Source of the DNA: Methylobacterium terricola
GTDB taxonomy: Bacteria > Pseudomonadota > Alphaproteobacteria > Rhizobiales > Beijerinckiaceae
Direction: 5' to 3'
DNA: 64,000 nt
Assembly (NCBI RefSeq): GCF_006151805.1
Contig: NZ_VDDA01000020.1
Span: 1-64,000 of the forward strand
Below, one piece after another: positions 15,887 through 24,829 of the stretch (positions are counted from its first letter, which is position 1; every line of letters begins with the position of its first letter). Under the pieces are notes generated by a model that was not told the origin of the DNA, searched no databases, and saw only the letters and a list, made by a program, of their open reading frames with translations. The position numbers and the translations under genes are program-made.

Positions 15887-18800
15887 ATGAGTGAGACGAA
15901 GAATCCGGGCGACAAGACGTTGCATACCGGTCCCGCGAAGACGTTCTCGATGAAGCGTCCGATCGAGCAGGGGACGGTGCGCCAGAGCTTCTCCCATGGC
16001 CGCTCGAAGGCGGTCGTGGTCGAGACGGTGAAACGTCGCCCCGGCGGCGCGCCGGCTCCGGCTGCGCCGAAAGAATCGGCACCGAGCCAGGCGCGCTCCG
16101 CTCCCCAGGGGCAGGGCCGTCCCGGCGGATCGCGCCAGGACCGGCCGGCCGCCCGCTCCGGCGTCGTGCTGCGCACCCTGAGCGATCAGGAGCAGAGCGC
16201 CCGCATGGCCGCCCTCGTCGACGCCAAGCGTCGCGAGGAGGAGGATCGCCGTCGCGCCGCCGAGGAGGCCCAGCGCCGCATCGAGCGCGAGGCCGCCGAG
16301 CAGCGTGAGCGCGAGGCCGCCGAGGCCCGCAAGCACGAGGAAGAGGAGCGTCGCCGCCAGGAGGACGCGCGCAAGCGCCGTGCCGCCGAGGAGGCCGAGC
16401 GTCGTGCCCAGGAGGATGCGGCCCGCGCCGCCGCCCCGGCTCCTGCGGCTGCCGCTCCGGCTCCCGCCGCTGCCCCAGCTGCGCCTGCGCCTGCGGCCAC
16501 GGCTCCTGCCCCGCGTCCTGCGGCTCCGGCCGCGGCCCGCCCGGCGGCGGCCGGTGCTGCCCGCTCGGCCGCTCCGACTGGTGCTGCCCGTCCGGCAGCC
16601 GGTGCGCGTCCCGCCGTCGCCGGCGCCCGTCCGGGTGCTCCGGCCGGGACCGCCCCGCGTCCGGCCGCGCCCGCCGGCACCCGTCCGGCGACCCCGAGCA
16701 CCGGAATCACCCGTCCGAGCGCCCCGGCCGAGCCGCGCCGCACGCTGACGGCCGATGCCCGCAAGCCGCGCGACCTGAACTTCATGGCCCGCCCGGCGCC
16801 GAAGCCGGAGCCCGAGCCCGTCAAGCCCGAGCCGACCGCCGCCAAGCCGGCGACCGCGGCGAAGCCCGCCGCGGGTGCCGCGACGGCGCGTCCCGCCACC
16901 GGCCGTCCGGCCGCGGCGGAGGAGGAGGCCGAGACCAAGCGGGTCATCCGCCGTCCCGGCATGCCGCTCAAGGTCATCACCCCGCCCAAGACGCCGAAGT
17001 CGCCCGGCGGCGACCGCAACCGCGGCCGTCTGACGATCGCGACCGCGACCTCGGGCGAGGACGAGCGCACCCGTTCGCTCGCCTCGTTCCGCCGCCGCAA
17101 CCAGCGCCTGACCGGCCACCGCCAGGTGGAGCAGAAGGAGAAGCTGGCCCGCGAGGTGGTCATCCCGGAGACGATCACCATCCAGGAGCTCGCCAACCGG
17201 ATGAGCGAGCGGGCGGTCGACGTGATCCGCATGCTGATGAAGCAGGGCCAGATCCACAAGATCACCGACGTGATCGACTCGGATTCGGCGCAGCTCATCG
17301 CCGAGGAGCTCGGCCACACCGTCCGCCGCGTCGCGGAGTCGGACGTCGAGGAAGGCCTCTTCGACGAGGCCGATATCGACGAGGACACCCAGCCGCGTCC
17401 GCCGGTCGTGACCATCATGGGCCACGTCGACCACGGCAAGACCTCGCTGCTCGACGCGATCCGCAACGCCAACGTCGTCTCCGGCGAGGCGGGCGGCATC
17501 ACGCAGCATATCGGCGCCTACCAGGTGACCTCGCCGTCCGGCGGCAAGATCACCTTCATCGACACCCCCGGCCACGCGGCGTTCACCTCGATGCGCGCCC
17601 GCGGCGCCCGGGTGACGGACATCGTCGTGCTGGTGGTGGCGGCCGATGACGGCGTCATGCCCCAGACGATCGAGGCGATCTCCCACGCCAAGGCGGCCGA
17701 GGTGCCGCTGATCGTGGCGATCAACAAGATCGACAAGCCCGACGCGAACCCGCAGCGGGTGCGCACCGAGCTGCTGCAGCACGACATCCAGGTCGAGTCG
17801 ATGGGCGGCGAGACCCTCGAGTTCGAGGTCTCGGCCAAGACCCGGGACGGCCTCGACGAGCTGCTGGAGGGCCTCGCCCTCCAGGCCGAGATCCTGGACC
17901 TGCGCGCCAACCCGGAGCGGTCGGCGGAAGGTACCGTGATCGAGGCCAAGCTCGACCGCGGCCGCGGCCCGGTGGCGACGGTGCTCGTCGAGCGCGGCAC
18001 CCTGCGCACCGGCGACATCATCGTGGCGGGTGCCGAGTGGGGCCGCGTGCGTGCCCTCGTCGACGATGCCGGCCGCAACGCCAAGGAAGCGGCGCCGTCG
18101 GTGCCGGTCGAGGTTCTGGGCTTCAACGGTACCCCGGAGGCGGGCGACCGCGTCGCGGTGGTCGAGAACGAGGCCCGGGCCCGCGAGGTCACCGAGTACC
18201 GTGCCCGCGTGAAGCGCGAGCGCGCGGCGGCCACAGGCAGCGGTGCCGGCCGGACGCTGATGGACATGATGCGCGACCTCAAGGAAGGCGCCGGCCGCAA
18301 GGAGTTCCCGCTCGTCATCAAGGGCGACGTGCAGGGCTCGGTCGAGGCCATCGCCGGCTCGCTCGAGAAGCTCGGCAACGACGAGGTGGCGGCCCGCATC
18401 CTGCACACGGGTGTCGGCGGCATCACCGAGTCGGACATCACCCTGGCCCAGGCCTCGGGTGCGGTCGTGGTCGGCTTCAACGTCCGCGCCCACAAGGAGG
18501 CCCGCGAGGCCGCCGAGCGGGCGGGCGTCGAGATCCGCTACTACAACATCATCTACGACCTCGTGGATGACGTGAAGGCGGCGATGTCGGGCCTGCTCCC
18601 GCCGACGCTCCGCGAGGAGCGCCTGGGCGAGGCGCGCATCCTCGAGATCTTCAACGTCTCGAAGGTGGGCAAGATCGCCGGTTGCCGGGTCGAGGACGGC
18701 CGGGTCGAGCGCGGCGCCCATGTCCGCCTCATCCGCGACAACGTGGTGGTGCACGAAGGCAAGCTCTCGCAGCTCAAGCGCTTCAAGGACGACGCCAAGG

Positions 18801-18910
18801 AAGTGGCGTCCGGCCAGGAATGCGGCATGGCGTTCGAGAACTACCAGGACATGCGCCCCCGCGACGTCATCGAGTGCTACATCGTCCACGAGGAGCGGCG
18901 CTCGCTCTGA
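15887..18910 (+). CDS. infB: Translation initiation factor IF-2
   Basis: A 1007-residue GTPase that brings fMet-tRNA to the 30S subunit. Residues 1-60 contain the alphaproteobacterial start with TLHTGPAKTFSMKRPIEQGT. Residues about 90-190 are a charged helix rich in Arg, Glu and Ala, followed by a long Ala/Pro low-complexity linker to about 350. The IF2_N-type segment IQELANRMSERAVDVIRMLM is near 430. The G domain begins at about 510 with GHVDHGKT, then DTPGH and NKID. Domains II-IV complete the C-terminus. The order nusA-rnpM-infB is conserved. Confidence 0.96.
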   Translation: MSETKNPGDKTLHTGPAKTFSMKRPIEQGTVRQSFSHGRSKAVVVETVKRRPGGAPAPAAPKESAPSQARSAPQGQGRPGGSRQDRPAARSGVVLRTLSDQEQSARMAALVDAKRREEEDRRRAAEEAQRRIEREAAEQREREAAEARKHEEEERRRQEDARKRRAAEEAERRAQEDAARAAAPAPAAAAPAPAAAPAAPAPAATAPAPRPAAPAAARPAAAGAARSAAPTGAARPAAGARPAVAGARPGAPAGTAPRPAAPAGTRPATPSTGITRPSAPAEPRRTLTADARKPRDLNFMARPAPKPEPEPVKPEPTAAKPATAAKPAAGAATARPATGRPAAAEEEAETKRVIRRPGMPLKVITPPKTPKSPGGDRNRGRLTIATATSGEDERTRSLASFRRRNQRLTGHRQVEQKEKLAREVVIPETITIQELANRMSERAVDVIRMLMKQGQIHKITDVIDSDSAQLIAEELGHTVRRVAESDVEEGLFDEADIDEDTQPRPPVVTIMGHVDHGKTSLLDAIRNANVVSGEAGGITQHIGAYQVTSPSGGKITFIDTPGHAAFTSMRARGARVTDIVVLVVAADDGVMPQTIEAISHAKAAEVPLIVAINKIDKPDANPQRVRTELLQHDIQVESMGGETLEFEVSAKTRDGLDELLEGLALQAEILDLRANPERSAEGTVIEAKLDRGRGPVATVLVERGTLRTGDIIVAGAEWGRVRALVDDAGRNAKEAAPSVPVEVLGFNGTPEAGDRVAVVENEARAREVTEYRARVKRERAAATGSGAGRTLMDMMRDLKEGAGRKEFPLVIKGDVQGSVEAIAGSLEKLGNDEVAARILHTGVGGITESDITLAQASGAVVVGFNVRAHKEAREAAERAGVEIRYYNIIYDLVDDVKAAMSGLLPPTLREERLGEARILEIFNVSKVGKIAGCRVEDGRVERGAHVRLIRDNVVVHEGKLSQLKRFKDDAKEVASGQECGMAFENYQDMRPRDVIECYIVHEERRSL

Positions 18911-18969
18911 CGGCGATCCCGCTGCCATCGGCCGTCCGCCGTCATGGCGGCGGCTCATAGAGAATACCG

Positions 18970-18999
18970 CGAGCCCGGGACGCCAGCGTCCCGGGCTCG
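18970..18999. repeat. Perfect 14-bp inverted repeat between infB and rbfA
   Basis: CGAGCCCGGGACGC (18970-18983) and GCGTCCCGGGCTCG (18986-18999) are exact reverse complements separated by only CA. It lies 60 bases after the infB stop and about 100 bases before rbfA. No T-tract follows, so it is more likely a processing or stability hairpin within the operon, or a partial terminator, than a strong terminator. Confidence 0.7.
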
Positions 19000-19096
19000 T
19001 CGGTTCATAAGATGACAGCCGTGAGGGCCCTGAGACGGCCGCGAGGCCGTGGTGGGACGAAGACGCCCCGCGGCCCGGTCCGAGCCCGGAGAGACG

Positions 19097-19507
19097 ATGG
19101 TGCGCAAACCCCAGGAATCCACCGGCCCGTCGCAGCGCCAGCAGCGCGTGGCCGAACTCGTGCGGCACGCCCTCGCCGAGGTGCTGAGCCGCGGCGACAT
19201 CCAGGATCCGGTGCTGAGCCAGCACGTGATCACCGTGCCGGAGGTGCGGATGTCCCCCGACCTCAAGCTCGCCACCGCCTACGTCATGCCGCTCGGCGGC
19301 CAGGACGAGCGCCCGGTGATCGAGGCGCTGGAGCGCAACAAGAAGGTCCTGCGCCAGGAAGTGGCCCGCCGGGTGGCGCTGAAATTCGCCCCCGACCTGC
19401 GCTTCCGCCGCGACGAGACCTTCGACGAGGCGGCGCGCATCGATGCGCTCCTGCGCAGCGACAAGGTGCAGCGCGATCTCGGGTCCGAGCCGGACGCCGA
19501 GGAGTAG
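19097..19507 (+). CDS. rbfA: 30S ribosome-binding factor RbfA
   Basis: A 136-residue KH-fold protein that matures the 16S rRNA 5' end within the 30S subunit, particularly in the cold. Visible motifs are SQRQQRVAELVRHALAEVLS at the first helix, VRMSPDLKLATAYVMP at about 55-70 and the terminal RRDETFDEAARIDALL. I chose the ATG at 19097 (preceded by CGGAGAG) because it gives the usual family N-terminus; the frame runs 16 codons further upstream. It follows infB in the usual order and precedes truB by 111 bases. Confidence 0.92.
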   Translation: MVRKPQESTGPSQRQQRVAELVRHALAEVLSRGDIQDPVLSQHVITVPEVRMSPDLKLATAYVMPLGGQDERPVIEALERNKKVLRQEVARRVALKFAPDLRFRRDETFDEAARIDALLRSDKVQRDLGSEPDAEE

Positions 19508-19618
19508 GGCATCGCCCGGGCAGGCCGAACCGGAGCCCCGGGCGACGACTTGAGATTCCACAAGAGGCCGGCACGGACCAACGCGGGCGCCACGTCCCGC
19601 GGCCGCCGCCGTTCGAGA

Positions 19619-20713
19619 ATGGACGCAGAGATGACGATGCACGAGGATCAGCCCGCAGAGGCCGCGCCGCAGGCGACCCGCCCCGCCCGCGAGGGCCGCG
19701 ACGGAGCCCTGCGCCAAGATGGTCAGCGGCAAGATGGTCAGCGGCAAGACGGTCCGCGCTCCGACCGGCCGCGCGGCCGCGGCCGCCCGCCGGGAGACCG
19801 GCCCAAGCGCCGCGAGATCAGCGGCTGGGTGATCCTCGACAAGGGCGTCGGCATGACCTCGACCCACGCGGTCGCGGCGGTGAAGCGGGCGCTGAACGCC
19901 AAGAAGGCCGGGCATGCCGGCACCCTCGACCCGCTCGCCTCCGGCATCCTGCCGATCGCGCTCGGCGAGGCGACGAAGACCGTGCCGTTCGTGATGGACG
20001 GCCGCAAGGCCTACGTCTTCGCGGTGACCTGGGGCGTCGAGACCGACACCGACGACGCGGAAGGGCGCCCGGTCGCGACCTCCGACGACCGTCCCACCCA
20101 GGAGCAGGTCGAGGCGATGCTGCCGCGCTTCGTCGGCGCGATCGAGCAGGTGCCGCCGCGCTACTCGGCGATCAAGATCCAGGGCGAGCGCGCCTACGAC
20201 CTCGCCCGCGACGGCGAGGTGGTCGAGCTCGTCGCCCGGCCGGTGCAGATCGACCGGCTCGCGGTCGTCGCCCACACCCCCGAGCGCACGGTGATCGAGG
20301 CCGAGTGCGGCAAGGGCACCTATGTCCGCGCCATCGCCCGCGATCTCGGCCGGGCGCTCGGCTGCTGCGGCCACGTCTCGGCCCTGCGCCGCACCCGCGT
20401 CGGCCCCTTCACCGAGGACCAGTCCTGCACCGTCGCGGCGCTCGAGGCCGCCGAGGCCGAGGCCAATGCCGCGGTCCTGCGCCCGGTCGAGACGGCGCTC
20501 GACGCGGTGCCGCACGTGCCGGTCTCCCGCGACATGGCGATGCGGCTGATGCGCGGCCAGCCGGTGATCCTGCGCGGCCGCGATGCCCCGACCGAGGGCA
20601 AGGCCTACGCGACCTGCGGCGGCGTGCTGGTCGCGGTCGGCGACGTCGAGCGCGGCGAACTGGTGCCGCACCGGGTCTTCCACCTCGGCGGCACCGCCCC
20701 GCGCAACGGCTGA
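19619..20713 (+). CDS. truB: tRNA pseudouridine-55 synthase
   Basis: A 364-residue TruB that converts U55 of the tRNA T-loop to pseudouridine. The catalytic aspartate is D104 in GHAGTLDPLASGIL. Further motifs are VPPRYSAIKIQGERAYDLAR near 185 and GTYVRAIARDLG near 240. The first 65 residues are a non-conserved, charged extension that holds a RQDGQ tandem repeat. The start is uncertain: ATG at 19619 and ATG at 19631 are both possible, and neither has a strong ribosome binding site. The conserved enzyme begins about residue 66. It is the last translation gene of the operon; the thioesterase follows after 13 bases. Confidence 0.92.
   Translation: MDAEMTMHEDQPAEAAPQATRPAREGRDGALRQDGQRQDGQRQDGPRSDRPRGRGRPPGDRPKRREISGWVILDKGVGMTSTHAVAAVKRALNAKKAGHAGTLDPLASGILPIALGEATKTVPFVMDGRKAYVFAVTWGVETDTDDAEGRPVATSDDRPTQEQVEAMLPRFVGAIEQVPPRYSAIKIQGERAYDLARDGEVVELVARPVQIDRLAVVAHTPERTVIEAECGKGTYVRAIARDLGRALGCCGHVSALRRTRVGPFTEDQSCTVAALEAAEAEANAAVLRPVETALDAVPHVPVSRDMAMRLMRGQPVILRGRDAPTEGKAYATCGGVLVAVGDVERGELVPHRVFHLGGTAPRNG
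19715..19759 (+). repeat. 15-bp tandem repeat within truB
   Basis: The unit CAAGATGGTCAGCGG occurs at 19715-19729 and again at 19730-19744, with a diverged third copy at 19745-19759. It encodes RQDGQ-type pentapeptides in the variable N-terminal extension of TruB. In-frame 15-bp units can expand or contract without breaking the gene. Confidence 0.8.
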
Positions 20714-20726
20714 GGAGGGCAGGGCG

Positions 20727-21152
20727 ATGACCGACGGGCTCGAGGGCGATCCGCGGGTGCTGTGGAGCGAGGACGTGCTGCGCTACCGCGACACGGACGC
20801 CAACGGCCACGTCAACAACGCGGTCTTCGCCGCCTTCTGCGAGAGCGGCCGGGTGCAGTTCTTCGGGACGCACCTGACCCCGCTGCTCACCCCCGACACG
20901 TTCTTCGTCATCGCCCGCTTCGTCATCGATTACCGGGCCGAGCTGCACTATCCGGGCCGGGTCCGCACCGCGACCTGGCTCGCCCGGGCCGGCCGTACGT
21001 CGCTCGGTTTCCGCCACCGGATCCTCACCGGCGACGTGGTGGCGGGCGAGGCGGAATCGGTCTGCGTGCTGCTGTCGAAGGAGACGCGGCGGCCGGCGCC
21101 GCTCGGGGCGGCCGGGGAGGCGGCGGCGCGGCTGGTCGTCGAGGCGGGTTGA
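20727..21152 (+). CDS. Acyl-CoA thioesterase, hot-dog fold
   Basis: A 141-residue single hot-dog domain of the 4-hydroxybenzoyl-CoA thioesterase type. The motif YRDTDANGHVNNAVF (residues about 17-31) carries the catalytic Asp and the start of the long central helix. The protein would hydrolyse short or aromatic acyl-CoA in the cytoplasm; the substrate cannot be read from sequence. GAGGAGGG upstream of the ATG at 20727 is a strong ribosome binding site. It starts 13 bases after truB and is probably cotranscribed with it, though it has no known link to translation. Confidence 0.8.
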   Translation: MTDGLEGDPRVLWSEDVLRYRDTDANGHVNNAVFAAFCESGRVQFFGTHLTPLLTPDTFFVIARFVIDYRAELHYPGRVRTATWLARAGRTSLGFRHRILTGDVVAGEAESVCVLLSKETRRPAPLGAAGEAAARLVVEAG

Positions 21153-21277
21153 CGGCCAAGAGGCTCAAGACCTCAGGATCGAAGGCCAGCGGCGCAGGCC
21201 TTACCCAGATGCGAATCACGATGCGGCGTGTCAAACGACCGATCGTGACGAGCTTGAACCACCCTGGGGGCCCGGAC

Positions 21278-21883
21278 GTGAACGATCGCATCGCCATCGA
21301 TTTGTCGGCCGCGCAGAAATCCGCCGAGCGCGTTCGTAGCCTCTTGCTCAAGCTCTGGGCGACCCACGATCTCCAGCGCTACGAATATACCAGGACGGTC
21401 AGGATCGCTCCGTCCGGGCCATGCTACAGCCATCCGGTTCTGACCCTGAATGGCAACTTTCAAGCTGAGGAGCAGGTGCTTTGCACCTATCTCCATGAGC
21501 AGATGCACTGGTACCTGACGTGGTACTCGCACGGGAACACGTCCGGATGGCAGGAGATCTGGGACGCGCTCAGGCAGGCGTATCCCTCCCTGCCGATCGG
21601 CTTTCCGGAAGGTGCGAACGATGAATTCTCCTCATGCCTCCACATCATCGTGAACTACCTCGAGATCGAGGCGGTGAGCAACGTCCTCGGCCAGGACGTC
21701 GCCCGCGGCTTGGCTGCGAAGAATTTCATCTATCGCGGCCTCTACGAGATCGTGTTGCGCGATTGGGAGCCGCTGACAGCGCTCTATCGTCGGCACGGCC
21801 TGAGCCCCATTCGCTCGGCCGGTGAGATGTCCGAGCACGACCTGCAGCTGGCGGCGAGGATGGACGAGGCTCCGCTGGCGTAA
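21278..21883 (+). CDS. Unrecognised protein with an HExxH motif, possible zinc peptidase
   Basis: I do not recognise this family. From the GTG at 21278 it has 201 residues. It contains LHEQMHWYLTWYSHG, an HExxH zinc-binding motif at about residues 68-72, and about 50 residues later NYLEIEAVSNVLG, where an acidic residue could be the third ligand as in gluzincins. There is no signal peptide or membrane segment, so it is probably cytoplasmic. ATG codons at 21209 and 21221 in the same frame are alternative starts. GC content and codon use look lower and less biased than in the flanking genes, which suggests acquisition by transfer. It lies between the thioesterase and an importer operon, without a clear link to either. 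Confidence 0.6.
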   Translation: MNDRIAIDLSAAQKSAERVRSLLLKLWATHDLQRYEYTRTVRIAPSGPCYSHPVLTLNGNFQAEEQVLCTYLHEQMHWYLTWYSHGNTSGWQEIWDALRQAYPSLPIGFPEGANDEFSSCLHIIVNYLEIEAVSNVLGQDVARGLAAKNFIYRGLYEIVLRDWEPLTALYRRHGLSPIRSAGEMSEHDLQLAARMDEAPLA

Positions 21884-22000
21884 GGCGGCCCTCGGCCTGC
21901 GGGGCGCCCCTCAGATCGTTGTTGCGGCCCCGCCAAAAATCCTGATCTCCTCGCGTCAGCAAGGCCACCCGGAAGAGGCGGCCGGACGATCGGGGATTTC

Positions 22001-23521
22001 ATGGTTCTTCGCACGCGCTCCACACGTCGCCACGTCCTGGCGGGCGCCCTCCTGGCCGGGCTCGCACTCCCTGGGCTCGCCGGGAGCGCCCAGGCGGCGC
22101 CGCGCACCGACCTCGTCGTCGGCATGCCGGTGGAGCCGCCGGGCCTCGACCCGACCAGCGCCGCCCCGACGGTGATCGGCCAGGTGGTGTGGCAGAACGT
22201 GTTTCAGGGCCTGACCCGGATCGACCGCGACGGCAAGGTACAGCCGCAGCTCGCCAAGAGCTGGACGATCTCGCCCGACGGCCTGACCTACACCTTCGCG
22301 CTCCAGACCGGGGTCAAGTTCCACAACGGCGCGCCCTTCACCGCCGAGACGGCGAAGTTCTCCCTCGACGCGATCCGGGCGCCGGGCTCGGTCAACCCGC
22401 AGAAGGCGCTCTACGCGGCCATCGCCGACGTGAAGGCGCCCGATCCGCAGACCCTGGTCCTGACCCTCTCGAAGCCCTCCGGCAACCTGCTGTTCTGGCT
22501 CGGCCAGCCGGCGGCGGTGATGGTGGAGCCGACGTCGCGCGACGGGCTGAAGACCAATCCGGTCGGCACCGGGCCGTTCCGCTTCGCCTCCTGGCGCAAG
22601 GGTGACCGGGTCGAGCTGGCGCGCAGCCCCGATTACTGGGACGCCGCCCGCCCGGTCCGTCTCGACAAGGTGACGTTCCGCTTCATCGGCGATCCGCAGG
22701 CCGCCGCCGCGGCGCTCCGGGCCGGCGACGTCGACGCCTTCCCGCTCCTGCCGGCGCCCGAGCTCTACGCGGCGTTCCAGAAGGACAAGGCGTTCACGGC
22801 CGAGCCGGGCCTGACCGAGATGAAGGTCGTGGCCGGCATGAACAACGCCGGAAAGCCGTTCAGCGACAAGCGCGTGCGCCAGGCGCTGATGATGGCGGTC
22901 GACCGCACGCTGCTGATCGAAGGGGCCTATTCCGGTTACGGCGCAGCCATCGGCAGCCACTACACGCCCAACGACCCGGGCTACAAGGACCTGACGGGGG
23001 TCTATCCCTACGATCCCAAGAAGGCGAAGGCGCTCCTGGCAGAGGCCGGCTACGCCAAGGGCCTGACCTTCAGCTTCAAGTCGCCGCAGATGCCCTATGC
23101 CACCCGCACGGCGGAAATCCTGCAAGCGATGTTTTCCGAGGTCGGCGTGACGATGAACATCGTGCCGACCGAGTTTCCGGCCAAATGGGTTCAGGAGGTG
23201 ATGCGCGACCGCAGCTTCGACATGACGGTCATCGCCCATGCGGAGCCGATGGACATCGCGATCTATGCGAACGACCCGTACTATTTCGGCTACAAGAACC
23301 CGGCCTTCAACGACGTGGTGGCGAAGGCCGCCGCGGCCACCGACGAGGCGACCCGGCTGAAGCTCTACGGCGAGGCGCAAACGATCCTGGCCGAGGACGT
23401 GCCGGCCCTGTTCCTGTTCGTGCTGCCGAAGCTCAGCGTGTGGCGGGCCAAGCTGACGGGCTTCTGGAAGAACGAGCCGGTACCGTCGAACGACCTGACC
23501 GAGGTGCGATGGACGGAATAG
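22001..23521 (+). CDS. Peptide-type ABC transporter substrate-binding protein
   Basis: A 506-residue SBP_bac_5 family periplasmic protein (DppA/OppA-like). The N-terminus has a Tat-like signal (TRRHVLAGALLAG, cleavage near SAQAA). Conserved segments are EPPGLDPTSAAPTVIGQVVW, LAKSWTISPDGLTYTFALQ near residue 90, and TGVKFHNGAPFTAE. It would capture peptides, opines or similar solutes; which one is not visible. The permease and ATPase genes follow after a 363-base gap filled by a palindromic repeat. It probably belongs to the same transcript. Confidence 0.85.
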   Translation: MVLRTRSTRRHVLAGALLAGLALPGLAGSAQAAPRTDLVVGMPVEPPGLDPTSAAPTVIGQVVWQNVFQGLTRIDRDGKVQPQLAKSWTISPDGLTYTFALQTGVKFHNGAPFTAETAKFSLDAIRAPGSVNPQKALYAAIADVKAPDPQTLVLTLSKPSGNLLFWLGQPAAVMVEPTSRDGLKTNPVGTGPFRFASWRKGDRVELARSPDYWDAARPVRLDKVTFRFIGDPQAAAAALRAGDVDAFPLLPAPELYAAFQKDKAFTAEPGLTEMKVVAGMNNAGKPFSDKRVRQALMMAVDRTLLIEGAYSGYGAAIGSHYTPNDPGYKDLTGVYPYDPKKAKALLAEAGYAKGLTFSFKSPQMPYATRTAEILQAMFSEVGVTMNIVPTEFPAKWVQEVMRDRSFDMTVIAHAEPMDIAIYANDPYYFGYKNPAFNDVVAKAAAATDEATRLKLYGEAQTILAEDVPALFLFVLPKLSVWRAKLTGFWKNEPVPSNDLTEVRWTE

Positions 23522-23627
23522 GGCATCGATCTGTCGGACGTAAATCACGCGTCGCACTGCTCCACGGGCGCCAAGTCTGTCTAGGGACAAGCAAGTCTGT
23601 CTCGTGGCAAGTAAGGGCGCGGGATTC

Positions 23628-23797
23628 TCCCTCCCCCCTCTGCGGGGGAGGGTGGCGAACGCAGTGAGCCGGGAGAGGGGCAGCGCGACGCTGATCCAGG
23701 GGGCGCCCTTCAGAACGGTTCGGTTTCTTCCGGCAGCGTGGTTCCCCTCTCCCGCCCGGCTCCGCCGGGTACCCTCCCCCGCAGAGGGGGGAGGGGA
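23628..23797 (-). repeat. Dispersed palindrome, family B, copy 1 (inverted), within the importer operon
   Basis: A 170-bp element whose arms are CCCTCCCCCCTCTGCGGGGG with AGGGT, and the reverse complement at 23770-23797. The interior reads GAACGGTTCGGTTTCTTCC then GGCAGCGT, which matches the reverse complement of the interior of the element at 55184-55332. It is therefore the same family in the other orientation. It fills most of the 363-base gap between the substrate-binding gene and the first permease gene. A short duplication (CAAGTCTGTCT, twice between 23571 and 23602) precedes it. ORFs through this region are repeat-derived. Confidence 0.8.
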
Positions 23798-23884
23798 AAA
23801 GCCCGCGCCTCACGCGTCGGGGTTGGCTTTCCTCGACATCACGTTCGATCACAGCAAAGCGCTCCCAATGCCCGAGTTCACCCG

Positions 23885-24829
23885 ATGCTGAGGCACCTCC
23901 TCCGCCGCGCCGCCGGCTTCGCCGTGACCGTCCTGCTGATCTCGGTCCTCGTCTTCGGCATGATGGAGATCGTGCCCGGCGATCCGGCCTCGGCGATGCT
24001 CGGCACCTCGGCGACGCCCGAGACCCTGGCGGCCCTGCGCGCCCAGATGGGCCTCGATGCCCCGGCGGTCCTGCGCTACCTGCGCTGGCTCGGCGGGCTC
24101 GTGACCGGCAACATGGGGATCTCCTACACCTACGGCGTGCCGGTGGGCGGGCTGATCCTGGAGCGGCTGGCGGTGACGCTGCCGCTGACCGGGCTGGCGG
24201 TCCTCCTCGCCGTCGGCATCGCGCTGCCCCTCGGCGTCACCGCGGCGGCCCGTCCCGGCGGGGTGGCGGACGGCGCCGCCACCCTCTACGCGCAGGCTGG
24301 CATCGCGGTGCCGAATTTCTGGATCGGGCTTTTGCTGATCATGGTGGTGGCCCTCGGCCTCGGCTGGCTGCCGGCCGGCGGCTTTCCGGGCTGGGGCGAG
24401 CCGGTGGCGGCGTTCCGCGCCCTGCTGCTGCCGGCGCTCGCCCTCGCCATCCCGCAATCGGCGGTGCTGACCCGGGTGACGCGGGCCTCTGTGGTCGAGG
24501 TGATGAACGAGGATTTCGTCCGCACCGCCCGGGCCAAGGGCGCCTCGGTCTCGCGCGCCCTGTGGCGCCACGCGGTGCCGAACGCGCTGGTGCCGGTCAT
24601 CACGATGCTGGGCCTGCAGATCTCGTTCCTGATCGGCGGCGCGGTGCTGGTCGAGAACGTGTTCACCCTGCCCGGCATGGGCCGGCTCGCCTGGCAGGCC
24701 CTGGCGCAGCGCGACCTGATCGTGATCCAGAACGTCGTGATGGTGTTCGCCACGATCGTCATCGTGGTCAATCTCGGCGTCGACCTGCTCTACACGGTCG
24801 TCGATCCCCGCCTGAGGAGGCGCGCATGA
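23885..24829 (+). CDS. Peptide-type ABC transporter permease (DppB-like)
   Basis: A 314-residue inner-membrane permease with six predicted segments. The DppB/OppB start LRRAAGFAVTVLLISVLVFG leads into MMEIVPGDPA. The EAA coupling loop is visible near residue 215 (DFVRTARAKGASVSRALWRH then AVPNAL). The ATG at 23885 gives the standard family start. Its stop overlaps the next gene as ATGA. It forms the membrane pore together with the following permease. Confidence 0.9.
   Translation: MLRHLLRRAAGFAVTVLLISVLVFGMMEIVPGDPASAMLGTSATPETLAALRAQMGLDAPAVLRYLRWLGGLVTGNMGISYTYGVPVGGLILERLAVTLPLTGLAVLLAVGIALPLGVTAAARPGGVADGAATLYAQAGIAVPNFWIGLLLIMVVALGLGWLPAGGFPGWGEPVAAFRALLLPALALAIPQSAVLTRVTRASVVEVMNEDFVRTARAKGASVSRALWRHAVPNALVPVITMLGLQISFLIGGAVLVENVFTLPGMGRLAWQALAQRDLIVIQNVVMVFATIVIVVNLGVDLLYTVVDPRLRRRA

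Noticed and set aside
14729..20683. Very long minus-strand ORF (1984 codons) opposite the nusA-truB operon
   Set aside because: It is an antisense shadow in GC-rich DNA: the plus strand carries unmistakable NusA, IF-2, RbfA and TruB, and the antisense protein is low-complexity and rich in Arg, Gly, Ala and Asp with no domain.
23604..23891. Plus-strand ORF of 95 codons before the importer permease gene
   Set aside because: It is encoded by the family B repeat and overlaps the start of the permease gene.
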